From the NCBI GenBank assembly GCA_009739215.1, contig VSJF01000004.1, forward strand, positions 124,001 through 188,000: a stretch of DNA of 64,000 nucleotides, read 5' to 3'. The first letter of the stretch is position 1. Each line of letters starts with the position of its first letter. The notes under the pieces were generated by a model. It ran no database searches. It saw nothing but the letters and a program-made list of their open reading frames with translations, and was not told where the DNA came from. Both the position numbers and the translations under genes were made by a program. Of this stretch, positions 11,829 through 23,023 are shown in pieces. This DNA is from Floccularia luteovirens (Eukaryota; Basidiomycota; Agaricomycetes; Agaricales; Squamanitaceae).

Positions 11829-13113
11829 TCACGTGCGGAATACATTCAGACGACCGTCCCATCCACAACTTCCTAAAACACCTTCCTCGTACAATGACCA
11901 GCTGCAACCAACAACAAATTCTGTATGGGGGTCGTGTATCCGAAGGAGCTGAGTCCTTCCAGGTCCAGGAGCAGTTGTCCAGCTGATATAAGATTAGCGT
12001 ATTTATAAAGGAGAGAGTTGTACACGCTGAATTGAAACTTACATGCGACAAGTCATATCATAGCTAGCAGTTGCGAGGACATCGGGTCTATGAGGACTCC
12101 ACTGCACCTTTCTCACAGCATACTCATGCCCCAGCAATTGAGTCTCGCACAACCCACCGACCTGACCCACATCTCCAAGCTTGATCATACGACAGTCCCA
12201 TACTTTGACTATTTTATCAACTCCTCCACTTGCCAAAACAAATGGTCGATACTTATTCCAGTCCAGAGATAGGATCTCGGTACCGGATGCGGGAACAGTC
12301 AACACGGATGCGGATATAGGATTCGTGAAGGTATTCGTGTTTGGGCCGGAGTTGAGATATGCAGGAGCGCGAAGATCAAAAATTTTCAGCGTTCCATCAG
12401 GTGGAGCATGATGCAAGGATATCAGGTTGGTGGGGTGAGAAGAGGGCTTGATATACACATGAGTGGTGCGCTTGTAAAGTCATTACGGAATGCGGTCGTT
12501 CTGGTGTCCACTACATACGACAAGGCATTACTCTTTGTTATCCATTTCGATGAATAGCAGCATATGTACCAATTTGACTGTGCCATCCCACGATGACGAT
12601 GCAAATGTATCTTTTTTGATATTTGACCAGTCTACGGAGAATACTTCGCGTGTATGTTCTTGCCATGCTCTGATGGGTAGATCCTTGGTTTGGACTGGTT
12701 AGGTGAACCAGAAAGAAACCAGTGAAACAATGAACCCACATTTAACATTATATCCCATAGCTTGATAGACCCATCCCCTGAAGCCGTTACTAGTTGATTC
12801 TCATGAATTTCTGACCATGCTACGTCATACAGTCCATCCTGTGTTTCATATCTGAAGCCTTAGAGATTCAAGTTTGAAGGTATGTAGTATAGTAAGCAAA
12901 TGCTCACAATTTATCTATGTTTAATACATGCATGCCATTGGGAGCCTGGGTGGCAGTGACCAGATGAAGGCGACCATTTCCGACGAGACCAAAGTTTGCT
13001 GATGAAGCAAGTGCGAGCCGGGTTGTACGGAATGGCGACCAAGCTAAAGCATAATGAGCAAATCCAGGGGTATGAATTGCTGCTGGAGGTAGTTGGGGGC
13101 CATTCATATTCAC
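11829..13113 (-). CDS. PEX7: Peroxin 7, PTS2 import receptor (one +1 frameshift in the sequence)
   Basis: A cytosolic WD40 receptor that carries PTS2 proteins to the peroxisome. Exons are 13113-12908, 12851-12736, 12694-12570, 12510-12043 and 11982-11829. The N-terminus contains HTPGFAHYALAWSPF and LALASSANFGLVGNGRL, typical of PEX7. WD40 blades follow, with VTASGDGSIKLWD, ASSSWDGTVKLW, LASGGVDKIVKVWDC and TASYDM; it ends NVFRT. The exon 4 frame is broken by one extra base near 12399: after SCST the expected DGTLKIFDLR is one nucleotide out of frame, and an in-frame TGA follows at once. Removing one base gives 1068 nt (355 residues) and makes the last intron phase agree, so the rest of the gene looks intact. 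The donor after exon 2 (GTTCAT) is weak. Whether the extra base is real is unknown. Confidence 0.88.
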
Positions 13114-13289
13114 TATCTCAAAGCCAGAGGCGGTTCAGCGCGAGCACGAACGATACACTAAGCAGTATGCGACACGGCTCCGGTTGAAGGGTATAATCAC
13201 CATTGTCACGTGAATATTTTACTTTGCATTCTAAGTTACAATATCGTAGTACTTTAATACATCAGAAAACTTGATGTTTCTCCTGTGAC

Positions 13290-15505
13290 TCAACAGTCTA
13301 CTATCTCATCTATTGGGTCTGATGGTCCCGCCAGATCTTCCTCCTCTTCTTGCGGGAGTAGAAGGTTGAGCAAAATTGCTATCAAGCCAGAAGGACAGGA
13401 CTAAGTTATAAACATCAGTAAAATTTGTCATTAACATAAGAAATAAATTCACAGGGTGTACTCAACACAATTGTGATGGAGTCAAACAGTCCTTCGAGTC
13501 CCTTGCTTGGGTTCTCAACCCGGTCAAACAGATGCATGAATATATCTGCTTTCAGTAGATTTCCAAACCCGAATACCAAAGCAGCGGCAAGTACAAATCG
13601 ATCCCTTCTCGTGAATCTTAAATGTGCCAATACACGGATTCCAGATACAGCTACATTAGCGAAAAGGAACGTTGTCACGCCGCCCAGTACAGGATTTGGT
13701 ATTGCCAAGAAAACGCCAGATATTTTACCCAATATGCCAAATAGGATTAGGAAGAAACAGCACCAGCGTCCTGCGGTTCTGTTAGCGCAGCGGGTGATAG
13801 CAATCACCCCATTATTCTGTGCAAATGTCGATAATGGTGTTACCGTGAAAAGTGCAGAAAAGAAGCCGCCAACTCCATCGGCCTGATGAATATTAAGTCA
13901 AGATTTCCATGTCGAGGGTTACGGAAAATGTACCAGGATTCCTCCCTGAATACGAGAGTCAAAAACATCTCCTGTTACGGGTAAGCGCGATACCTCTGCG
14001 GATGCTGTTATATCCCCTATTGCTTCCATGGCGAGTGAAACTTCAAATAGACACTCATGAGTCTAAGTACCACAAAAATTGCGAAAAAGGTGCTAACCGT
14101 ATACGGCAAGCATAGGTAGAATCGCAGGTGGATACACGCCAAGTTTGAAGCGATGTACCCACAAGAAATTAATTGCTGGAGCAGATTTAATTGTGGTGTC
14201 ACTAATGTATCCAGCTGCACCTGCTACGATACATCCAACCGCGAGTCCCATGACGATACTGATATTTTTCATGAATGGTGACCCGAAAATCTCTGTCAAG
14301 ATAATGGTTGAGAAGGATAAGAAACCTAGACCGATAAATTCTGGAGAACCCCAACTAACATCAATCAGAACAATAGTCTGTTTTATAAAGGCTACAACTT
14401 ACGGAAGGGGGCGAGGAGCATTGATATTTGGACAAAGCGCAAACAATCCGGTTTCTGGCCTTGATTGACAATCATTAGATCCACCTCCCCAATCTGCAAT
14501 GCCCGATCCACCGATGAGGGAGGCACCTATCATCAGAATTACAGTACCTAAAAGGAAGTGTCATCCTGCTGTAGGGACTAGTATAAGGTGGGCTCTTACC
14601 GGTGACTACAGGTGGGAATAAGCGTTTGAGGGCTTTTATAGAGCAGAAAGACATGAATATTTCGAGAAAAGAGCATATTAGGGAAGTACCTGATGCATAG
14701 TTAGTAAAGCGTTCATTCCCGATAGTCCTAGAAAAAGCCATACCAAGTAATTTTCCATATGCTTCGGGACACGGTCCACGGACTATACCACCATCGGCAC
14801 CCACTGTGGAGGGGCAGGTACCATCTTTGTACATAGCATTGAAGACCTGTGGAATAGACAAAGGTTGGAGAAGTTAGGCGAATATATGGGGAGTACATAC
14901 TGCATTAGCAGTACTCAAGGTTGAGAAGCTCGTTCCAACAACTGTGATCAGACCAGTTCCTAGATGGTATCCACGGAAGAGAGGTATTCGTGATATCTGC
15001 ACAAGGCTCAATATACCTAAGAAAGCATTTCAGGTTCCAAGACGCTGATGTAAATATAAGAATAGACAAAGACTACCCACCACAACCAATCAGAGACGCA
15101 GAAATCATATATACAGATGTTTCGCTATCCAGGTTGAGTGCAGATGCAAATATAATTGGAGGAGTGATAAGACCAGCAAGCATAGCCAGGGCATGCTGGA
15201 GCCCGCATGAAATTGCGAGTACCAGAGGTAATTCCTCATCTAATCCGTAAAACACTGGCGGTCGCCCATTCTTCTTGGGCAGAAATGAAATCTTGGGTGT
15301 ACACAACCTAAACAAAGTACGGTCGTTAAGACAAACGATAGTATTCGAGAGTTATTTACCATGCATAATCATAACCACCTATCCACCCATCCCTCGTCGT
15401 TAACTTGTGTCTTATCTGTGATACGTGGTTGGTGATGGGGGTCAACTTCGAGCTTGGTGTTATTGTTGACTTTGGTTGTTCCCGATTAATTGGGATTGAA
15501 GACAT
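13290..15505 (-). CDS. Purine (uric acid/xanthine) permease, UapA/NCS2 type
   Basis: A plasma-membrane nucleobase-ascorbate family symporter taking up urate, xanthine or related purines with protons. Exons: 15505-15360, 15307-15081, 15016-14901, 14846-14600, 14547-14403, 14354-14098, 14040-13934, 13882-13453 and 13400-13290. The start was chosen because it gives a leader followed by WIGGYDYAWLCTP, matching the family's GDYDYRYLCTP-like N-terminus. Helices include LAISCGLQHALAMLAGLITP, with the QH motif of transporter TM1. The NAT-type signature segment reads GVGGFFSALFTVTPLSTFAQ-NNGVIAITR. The C-terminus ends PIDEIVDC after an acidic PQEEEDL stretch. In the final exon the expected frame is reached only if one base near 13388-13392 is skipped; with that, the total is 1785 nt (594 residues). 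Confidence 0.87.
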
Positions 15506-15862
15506 AGCCTGTACAAACGTTCTTAGCGAATTGATTCAAGGGAGCCGAACAAATCCTCCCAAGCTTGTCACCGTAGGTTTATCGGTTGTCGCTTCATTGT
15601 TATCTCCACTGGTTCTATCATCATTGGCGCTGGCGGGTGGTACTTCGCAACAAAAGAAGCTTTTGCACGACCTAATGGGGAGGATCGGCATTCCGGGCCG
15701 CTACAGTTTCGATAAGCGACATATAATATAGTTGGGTCAAGGTTGCTCGCAAAATGTTGGTTAGAGAAGAGTACATGCATATGGCACTGATATATATTTA
15801 TATTATACATTTACAAATTAACCCACAGTCCGAATAAAAATACCAGGAATAGAACCCGTTTG

Positions 15863-17877
15863 TTAATCAACTGCCATTGCTACGTCTAACCACTCTTCAT
15901 CCAATGCTTCAGGGCTCCGTCCACCCCTTTCCATGACTTGAGCAACATCAGGACCTGGTGAAATACCTTTCATCCGGAGCATGACGCTTTCCGTATTCTC
16001 GTCCCATACAGCCGCACTTTGGAAAAATCTCCGTCTTGTTGCTTTCATAGGCGGAGCACCACATTCATAATGACTAAAGCCTTGCTCATGTATCGGGACG
16101 TCGAAGTACTGTCCAGTCAGGAGGCTCATACGTTTTCTTGTTGAAGTCATAGTGGAAACATTCTTGTTTACGCGTCTCGATGACTGACGTCTGGTGCTCA
16201 TGGAAGACTCATCGGAATCCCATGAATCCTCCTCCGATTCCTCAGAGGGAGTGTCTGATTCTTGCAAATTATATACATATCTTGTGTGCTCTATTGTTTT
16301 ATTGACATAAGACTGAATAGTGAGGTAGATAAGGAGGACTCACGTGCAAGCCGTTCATCAAGGTCATCTCGGCCTTCTTCTTCGTCCTTGCTGAATCCGA
16401 GGTGGTGGCCGACACTCTCGCGAGGTACATCTTGCATCGCAACAGACGGTGCGCAACTGAGATGTTGGAGTTGTTCGAGGGCCGTTAGTCTGTTAGAACA
16501 ATAGGATCATGGATAGCACGTGTGGAAGCAAGAAGTTGATCACACCTGACTTTCTCAAGAGAACCATCCTTGACATTTAAGTCATCCATATTATTTTCCA
16601 CAACTTCCAAACGATATCTTGGGCCAAACCACTCGAAATATTCGTTCCATGGCAGGTTGGGATCTATGGTATCTTCAATACCAAGCGCACATGCTGTTTC
16701 GTAGGTCCATGTTCGTGCCACGTTTTTGACTGTGTATCCACCACCACCTAGAAGGATAAGCGGAATACACTGTTTTCTTAGAAACTGTACACAATGTGCA
16801 TGGCCATACATTGTCAGGTTGAAACATCCGAGTTTATCTCCTGCCAATGAGTCGGCACCACATTGCAAAACGACTGCTGATGGTCGGAATACATCCAGGA
16901 TTTTGGCAATGACCTGGCTTCATCAGCATTAACTTTTCGAGAGATTTCAATCACTCACAGGTTCAAAAACGCTCTTAAATGATTCATCTGTTATACCATC
17001 TTTCAAAGGTACATTGATAGCATATCCTTTCCCTTTCCCTCTACCTTTGTCGTCTTGCGTCCCTGTTCCAGGAAAATACTCTCCGAACTTGTGAAAGCTG
17101 CATGTCATGACCCTATCTGTTGTATAAAAGGCCTCCTCGACACCGTCCCCATGATGACAATCAATATCGATATAAAGGACGCGTGGATAAGTTCGCAGGA
17201 GCTCCAGAATCCCAAGGACTATGTCATTAATGTAGCAGAAGCCGGATGCTTCGCGTTTCTTGGCGTGGTGCAGACCTCCAGCCCAATTTATGGCAATGTC
17301 TGCGGCGCCAGATGATATTCGCTGGGCGGCAGCTGGATGTGATGTGAGCATATGAGAACCAGGAAATGATTAGTGTCACACCTATTGAGCCTCCTGCAGA
17401 AATAGAACAAAATTCAAAAACTCCATCAAATGCAGGGTTGTCTTCTCCTACAAGGACTGAAACTAGAGTTAATACAAGATATAAGGTCTCACTGAAGCTT
17501 ACATCGTGTTCCATGATAAGTGAGTTCCTCAGCAGTCTCCGGCGTCACAGAGTTCAAGAAATGGACATATTCATCGGTATGAAATGAACTCATAGCCTCG
17601 GGTGACGCGCGTTTCGCTCTCTACTCTCCAAGTCTGATCAGAAAGCATACTTAACCTTGGTATACTGGAAACTCACTAGTACATGCATTTTATCCAACAT
17701 ATCATAAGCCGTGACCAAATCGTGTGTGACTCTTATTCTGTGAGGTTTCATGGGGTGGCCAAGGCCATATGTATATGCACCGACGTCCGCTGGTGTTCCA
17801 GGTGTCAGCAGAGGTTGGTGCAAGTAGTGGAAGCTGGACTTACAGTCATAATAATAAGCAACTTTTCGCTTGGACAT
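15863..17877 (-). CDS. Class I histone deacetylase (RPD3/HOS2 group)
   Basis: A zinc-dependent lysine deacetylase acting on histones in nuclear repressor complexes. Eight exons join without conflict: 17877-17844, 17789-17677, 17620-17503, 17456-17382, 17332-16959, 16913-16546, 16489-16344, 16260-15863; 1626 nt, 541 residues. It begins [11 protein letters not shown] and continues [18 protein letters not shown]. The catalytic region holds [59 protein letters not shown] and LLGGGGYT, so the metal and charge-relay residues are present. The class I motif usually reads DIDVHHGDG or DIDIHHGDG; here it is Cys. The tail is acidic ([15 protein letters not shown]) and then Arg-rich. An upstream in-frame ATG at 18012 would add a non-conserved leader. 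RPD3 versus HOS2 orthology needs a tree. The 357-bp spacer to the permease (15506-15862) shows nothing. Confidence 0.94.
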
Positions 17878-18254
17878 CAATACTGATGCTCGCCCTGAGA
17901 TATTGGATATGTTTGAAAGTTCTTGATTGTAGTGGAAGGTAAGGGGGGCAACAACTGAATTCAAGTTTTGGCAAGATATGTCGAAAGGGTCACGTGTCCG
18001 ACGGAGGGGCACATTGAATCAAGCATCCACTAGGAAAGCCCTTATTAAACTTGGTTCCCTAGCTTCTAGTCCTGTTGCTTACAATCTCTGGGACTCGGTT
18101 ATTGGTGAACCACTGGGGATTTGTAAATGCAACAATAATCTCTAGCACGCGCAGTAACTTCTGTTAAACGCACGTCTTGAGACCGTACGAAGTTGGTCGA
18201 TTTCTTCTGGACGCTAGGTTACACAGCAAACTGACGAGCACACCCGTGGAGCAT
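17878..18254. promoter_or_regulatory. Divergent promoter between histone deacetylase and MCD4
   Basis: The deacetylase ATG (17877, minus) and the chosen MCD4 ATG (18255, plus) point away from each other across 377 bp, so the promoters and 5' UTRs of both genes must share this interval. I see no strong TATA box or tandem operator. Two housekeeping genes in this arrangement are often co-expressed, but that is inference only. Confidence 0.5.
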
Positions 18255-21200
18255 ATGATGGTAGCCACCTCAACCAAGGCATTACCCCTCTCTACTGCTG
18301 CTTCTCGCCTCAATGTAACAAAACTTTTGGTCATTGGGCTCGTTTTCCATGTGCTGTTCATCGGTTCCGTTTTCGACTGCTATTTCACGAGCCCCGTCGT
18401 GAGCGGCATGGAAAGCTTCAAAGCAGAAGCTGCAGAATCGAAGCGTTTAGTGCTCATTGTTGGTATGTGGTATCGTTCTCTAATATATCTCTTTACCGAC
18501 CCAAATTTAGGTGATGGCCTCCGCGCTGACCTTCTTTTTAATACCAATCCTTTCCCAAATATTCCTGGATCTCCTGAGACCGCCGCACCATACCTACGGG
18601 CAATAGTTCAAGAAAGAGGCGCGTTTGGTATTTCCCATACTCGTGTCCCGACCGAAAGTCGCCCTGGGCACGTAGCAATTATTGGTAGGACGGTGCCGCT
18701 ATTTTCATGGGGTTGGTTGATAAGTTTGGTGTAGGTGGGATGTATGAAGACGTTTCGGCAGTTACCAAGGTATGACAATAAAAATCTAAAGACATGTTAC
18801 AAAAATGAGCTTTATACACAACAGGGTTGGAAAACTAATCCTGTAAGTGCAATTAATTCCTCTACCTCAGATACTGACCACCTTCGTATGGAAGGTTGAT
18901 TTTGACTCTGTTTTCAATCAATCCAGCAATACATTTTCATTTGGATCGCCAGACATTTTGCCAATGTTTGCTCGCGGAGCTACCCCTGGAAAGGTAAAGA
19001 CATGGAGTTATAATGAAGAAGACGAAGATTTTACAAAAGGTATTACGCTAATTACCTCGAGTGGTCACTTCCTTACATTATACTTCATGGCGGTAGATGC
19101 TACAGCATTAGATTTCTGGGTCATAGACCAATTGAGAACCCTTTTCCGTAATGCAACAACAGACTCAGTACTAAATTCCCAGCTCCGCCAAGAGAAAACT
19201 GTTATTTTCCTTCATTTGCTCGGTCTGGACACCACTGGCCATTCATATAGGCCACATTCCAAAGTGTGTTACTATCCTATTATCCTTCCCAACTCTTACA
19301 TACTGAACTCAAACAATCTACAGGAATATATGCATAACATAGAAGTTGTAGATAGCATTGTTCAGCAAACGGAATCCCTCTTTTCCGACTTCTACCAAGA
19401 CGGTGATACAAGCTTCATTTTTACAGCCGACCACGGAATGTCCAACATAGGAAACCATGGAGATGGCCGTAAATATCGTCTTACACATATTTCCAAGTAC
19501 CCCTCACATTCTTTGCGCAGATCCTGACAGCACAAGAACACCACTCATTGCATGGGGAAAGGGAATACGTGGTCCTTTGTCAGATAGTGTCCCCTCTTCG
19601 CATGATGAATACTCCCAACAATGGAATTTGGGGCATCTCTTACGCCGGGATCTTGAACAGGCAGATATTGCTCCTCTCATGTGTTCTTTGATCGGTATAA
19701 ACTGGCCAGTAAACTCGGTTGGTGTATTACCTGATGTAGATCCAAGCCTTCCTGGGTATCTAAACCCCCAGCATGGCGATGAAACGCGCGCTCGTTTAGC
19801 TCTGATAAATGCAAAGGTAATACTATCATTAACAGAATGACAATCAATGCTAAAGTTTGTTTCAAGATGATAATCGAAGGCTTTAGAGTGAAGCATGGTA
19901 CATTCTATTTATATGAAACTGAAATGTTTTACTAAATCCATGGTTGGATAGAGCTCAAGAAAGCACATACTTTATTATATAAACCATACAAATCTCTAGA
20001 AGGAATAACAAAGAATGGCACCCTTCAACTTGAACAAATTTCCATGATTGAAAATCTAATCGAATCGGGGAAATGGTCGACAGCTCGACAAGCATCTTAC
20101 GACCTAATCAAAACTGGACTTGACGGTCTGCACTACTTGCAAACTTATGACAGGTTTCTCATTAAATCAATCGTGATTGCCGCATACACCGGTTGGGTCG
20201 CCTATGCAGCTGGATATATCCTTAATTTCGCCAACACATACCACGCATCATCTAATAACCAACGAATCATAATCATTACTTCTTGGGCTGTTTTACTCGG
20301 ATTTTGGGTGTTATTCACTATTCAAAGGTCACCAGGCACTTTCTACCTATATATTGCGTTTCCCTGTTATTTCTGGCAGCAAGCGCTCCTACAAGGATCT
20401 CCAATAATTTATGCGAAATTCAAATCGAACGGAAAATTATCAAATATTTCCCGAGCATTGTTCGATCTTATCTCGGTCTTCATGGGTCTACAAGGCATGG
20501 TTGTAAGTACAGATCTCATTCTATGTGCCGCCTTGAAATATATTTGCATTAGGTAGCTTATACCCACCGATCAGTCTGGAGTGTAGGTTTCGTCTTAATT
20601 GGAATTGTCTGGCCCTTTCTATGGCCGGAACGACCCCAGAATCAGACATGGCAGCTAAAGATTATATGGGGTGTCCTGTGCCTCATTACGGCAATTTTCC
20701 CTTTGCTTTCTGTGGATAAAAAAGAGGATATCGTTACAATGTAGGAAGGCATTTCCCATGATTCCTTATAAGAGCTGACATGCCCCATAGATTATTTGGA
20801 GGTTTCTCCACCTCACTTATAGGGTGTATTTGTGCATACAGGATCTTGAAGGGGATACATGATGTGTCGGGTAAAAAATACTTAGGTTTACTTTTTACCT
20901 GCCAGGTATTGTGTGTCTCTAGCAACCATGTTGTATTTTGCTCATTTGAGGGATAGATCATTCTGATTTTGCTTATGATGGGAATAACAACTAGCTCGGT
21001 ATTAAATTTACAAAACAGGCTTGGTTTACCAAAAATCAACCAGATATCTGGTTGGATTGTCTTGTGTAATCACCCTTAATTTTCGTCACCTACCACGTTC
21101 ACTCAATGCTAAAATATACAGTGACCGCTTCAGCCATTCCAATAATATCGAACAGCAAGCATCACAATCCCCACTCGAAATTATTGATGTATTTTCTTGG

Positions 21201-22078
21201 CTTCGGAACCTGTTTCGTCATTCTTTCTATCAGTGTCGAACTGTTATTCTATGTTTCATATTCAGCGACCTTGTTTGCTTGGATACACATAGAGAAGCTG
21301 CATCGTGCGGGGGTTAAAGGAAGGGAAAATCAGAACTTGGAGTATAGATTTCAACCAGATGACGTACGTATTGCACTATTCTTCCTTTTTTTCGTGCAAG
21401 TGGGATTTTTCGGTACTGGAAAGTATGTATTTGTTTTGACTAAAGATGAAACACCAGTTTGTAGCTAACTCTTGACTGGTAGTGTCGCTTCAATATCGTA
21501 AGTTTTTTAAATAATCATCTCTAACTTTGTTCGTCATGCGCTATATCTAGTTCTTTCTACCTCGAACCTGTCTACCGCCTTATACCTATATTTAACCCGT
21601 TCTTCATGGCTGCACTATTAGTGAGATTTCCTCTTATGTTCCACATTTTATCCTAAACATTTCCCCAGACGTATAAAATAATAGCCCCATACGTTATACT
21701 GGCAATAATACTTTCGATGCTCAACCATGATCTAAACCTTCCACCACTTTCATTGCTGCTTGTTGCGCTCACTCTTACAGATGGTGAGCAATGCATTATT
21801 TGTTCTACAGACTGATTTTGCTTATCTGAAATATTAGGTATGACATTGACTTTCTTTTTTAACGTGCAGGACACAGGTGATTGTTTTTCCTGTATCTCAA
21901 CGGTTGGATTCACTTCATCGTTGTATTCTCAGGCTCTTGGCTAGAAATTGGACAGTCCATCACGTTTTTCTGTCTATCATCACTACTTCTGCTTTGGTCC
22001 GCTGGTATATGTGCTCTAGGAGAGTATCTCATGTCGGATGTTATGAAAAGACAAAGTAAAGATGCCAAACAAGCCTAA
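18255..22078 (+). CDS. MCD4: GPI ethanolamine phosphate transferase 1 (MCD4/PIG-N)
   Basis: An ER membrane enzyme adding ethanolamine phosphate to the first mannose of GPI anchors. I resolve 19 exons with all phases consistent: 18255-18462, 18511-18684, 18735-18769, 18825-18842, 18895-19039, 19097-19263, 19324-19468, 19521-19816, 19867-19897, 19952-20502, 20553-20740, 20791-20905, 20957-21065, 21122-21422, 21483-21497, 21551-21620, 21669-21783, 21838-21876, 21933-22078; 2868 nt, 955 residues. A short leader precedes the signal anchor [20 protein letters not shown]. The lumenal phosphodiesterase domain has [10 protein letters not shown], the [12 protein letters not shown] segment with the likely Thr nucleophile, [16 protein letters not shown] and [11 protein letters not shown]. 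Many membrane helices follow, ending with [18 protein letters not shown]. Exons as short as 15 and 18 nt are present. An earlier in-frame ATG exists at 18177. Confidence 0.94.
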
Positions 22079-23023
22079 CAGCGATAAGGTCAACGTCGGA
22101 TTGAGAGCACCGCGCTCCAAGCCCACGCTTAATCGGTATATCATGTAGCACTGCCTGTCCTAATATCATTAACTGGATTTGAACCATTCCATTGAAATGG
22201 AGAGGACTGCACATGGCAATTACAAATTGAAGGGGCCGCCTACGCGACCTACGGCCTTTATTCCACTCCAAAGCTACTTGCCTATCAAGCTCCTTTATTA
22301 TAACTTCAGTACCCAGCTTGACAGAACAATCCGAGCCGATTGCACTCATGAGCGGTCCGGCTTCTGCTGACCTCAGCAACAGAGCAGGCAGAAATTAGCT
22401 TTTTTGGGTCAGTTATCTCGGTTACAAGCCTTACGTCTCATCACTCATTTTTATTTCATAAGAACCGTGAGGCGGTGCACATAAATTAGTTATATTGTTG
22501 AGGGATGATTTGAAAAAAACAAAATCAGCATACATGCAATAACAACTCTTTACCAAGTGCGTCGCAGACATGTTCTACGCAATGAATCTATCACTTGGCG
22601 GTTACCGCCAGTTTCATTGTTGTCCGCGTGCCCTATCTGAATTTGTAGGACGATAACATGTGAAGATTCCTACGCATATTCCTTATTCGTATGACTTCCC
22701 CACACAACTGGATGAATACTCTCAATCGAAATAACTTGGTCAGTTTGTTGCATTCTGCATTTTTCTTATTGTGATACAGGAGCGCCAATACATATACTGA
22801 AGGCTGTATTCATTATGTTCACACTCATGGGCGCCTCGGAAGACCAACCTCCCGCCAAAATGGACATGTGACAGTGATGGGGAGAGTGCCTCGAGGACAA
22901 CTCGTGTTTGTCAAAGTCTCCTATTGTACTTTTGTTCTTTGCTCCTTAAGTAACAGAGTCAAGCATCTCATTCATCGACACAGTTCTTCCTGCCCCAACC
23001 CACTCATCCTAATACCGTGACCA
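22079..23023. other. Intergenic, MCD4 3' to NACHT-WD40 5'
   Basis: About 0.9 kb with no convincing gene. It must hold the MCD4 3' UTR and the promoter of the NACHT-WD40 gene. Short frames at 22041-22379 overlap the MCD4 end and have no recognisable motif. No repeats or RNA genes seen. Confidence 0.5.

Noticed and set aside
12043..12510. Treating PEX7 as a dead gene
   Set aside because: Apart from one extra base the frame, splice sites and WD40 blades are intact to the end, and similar single-base breaks occur in other conserved genes of the window.
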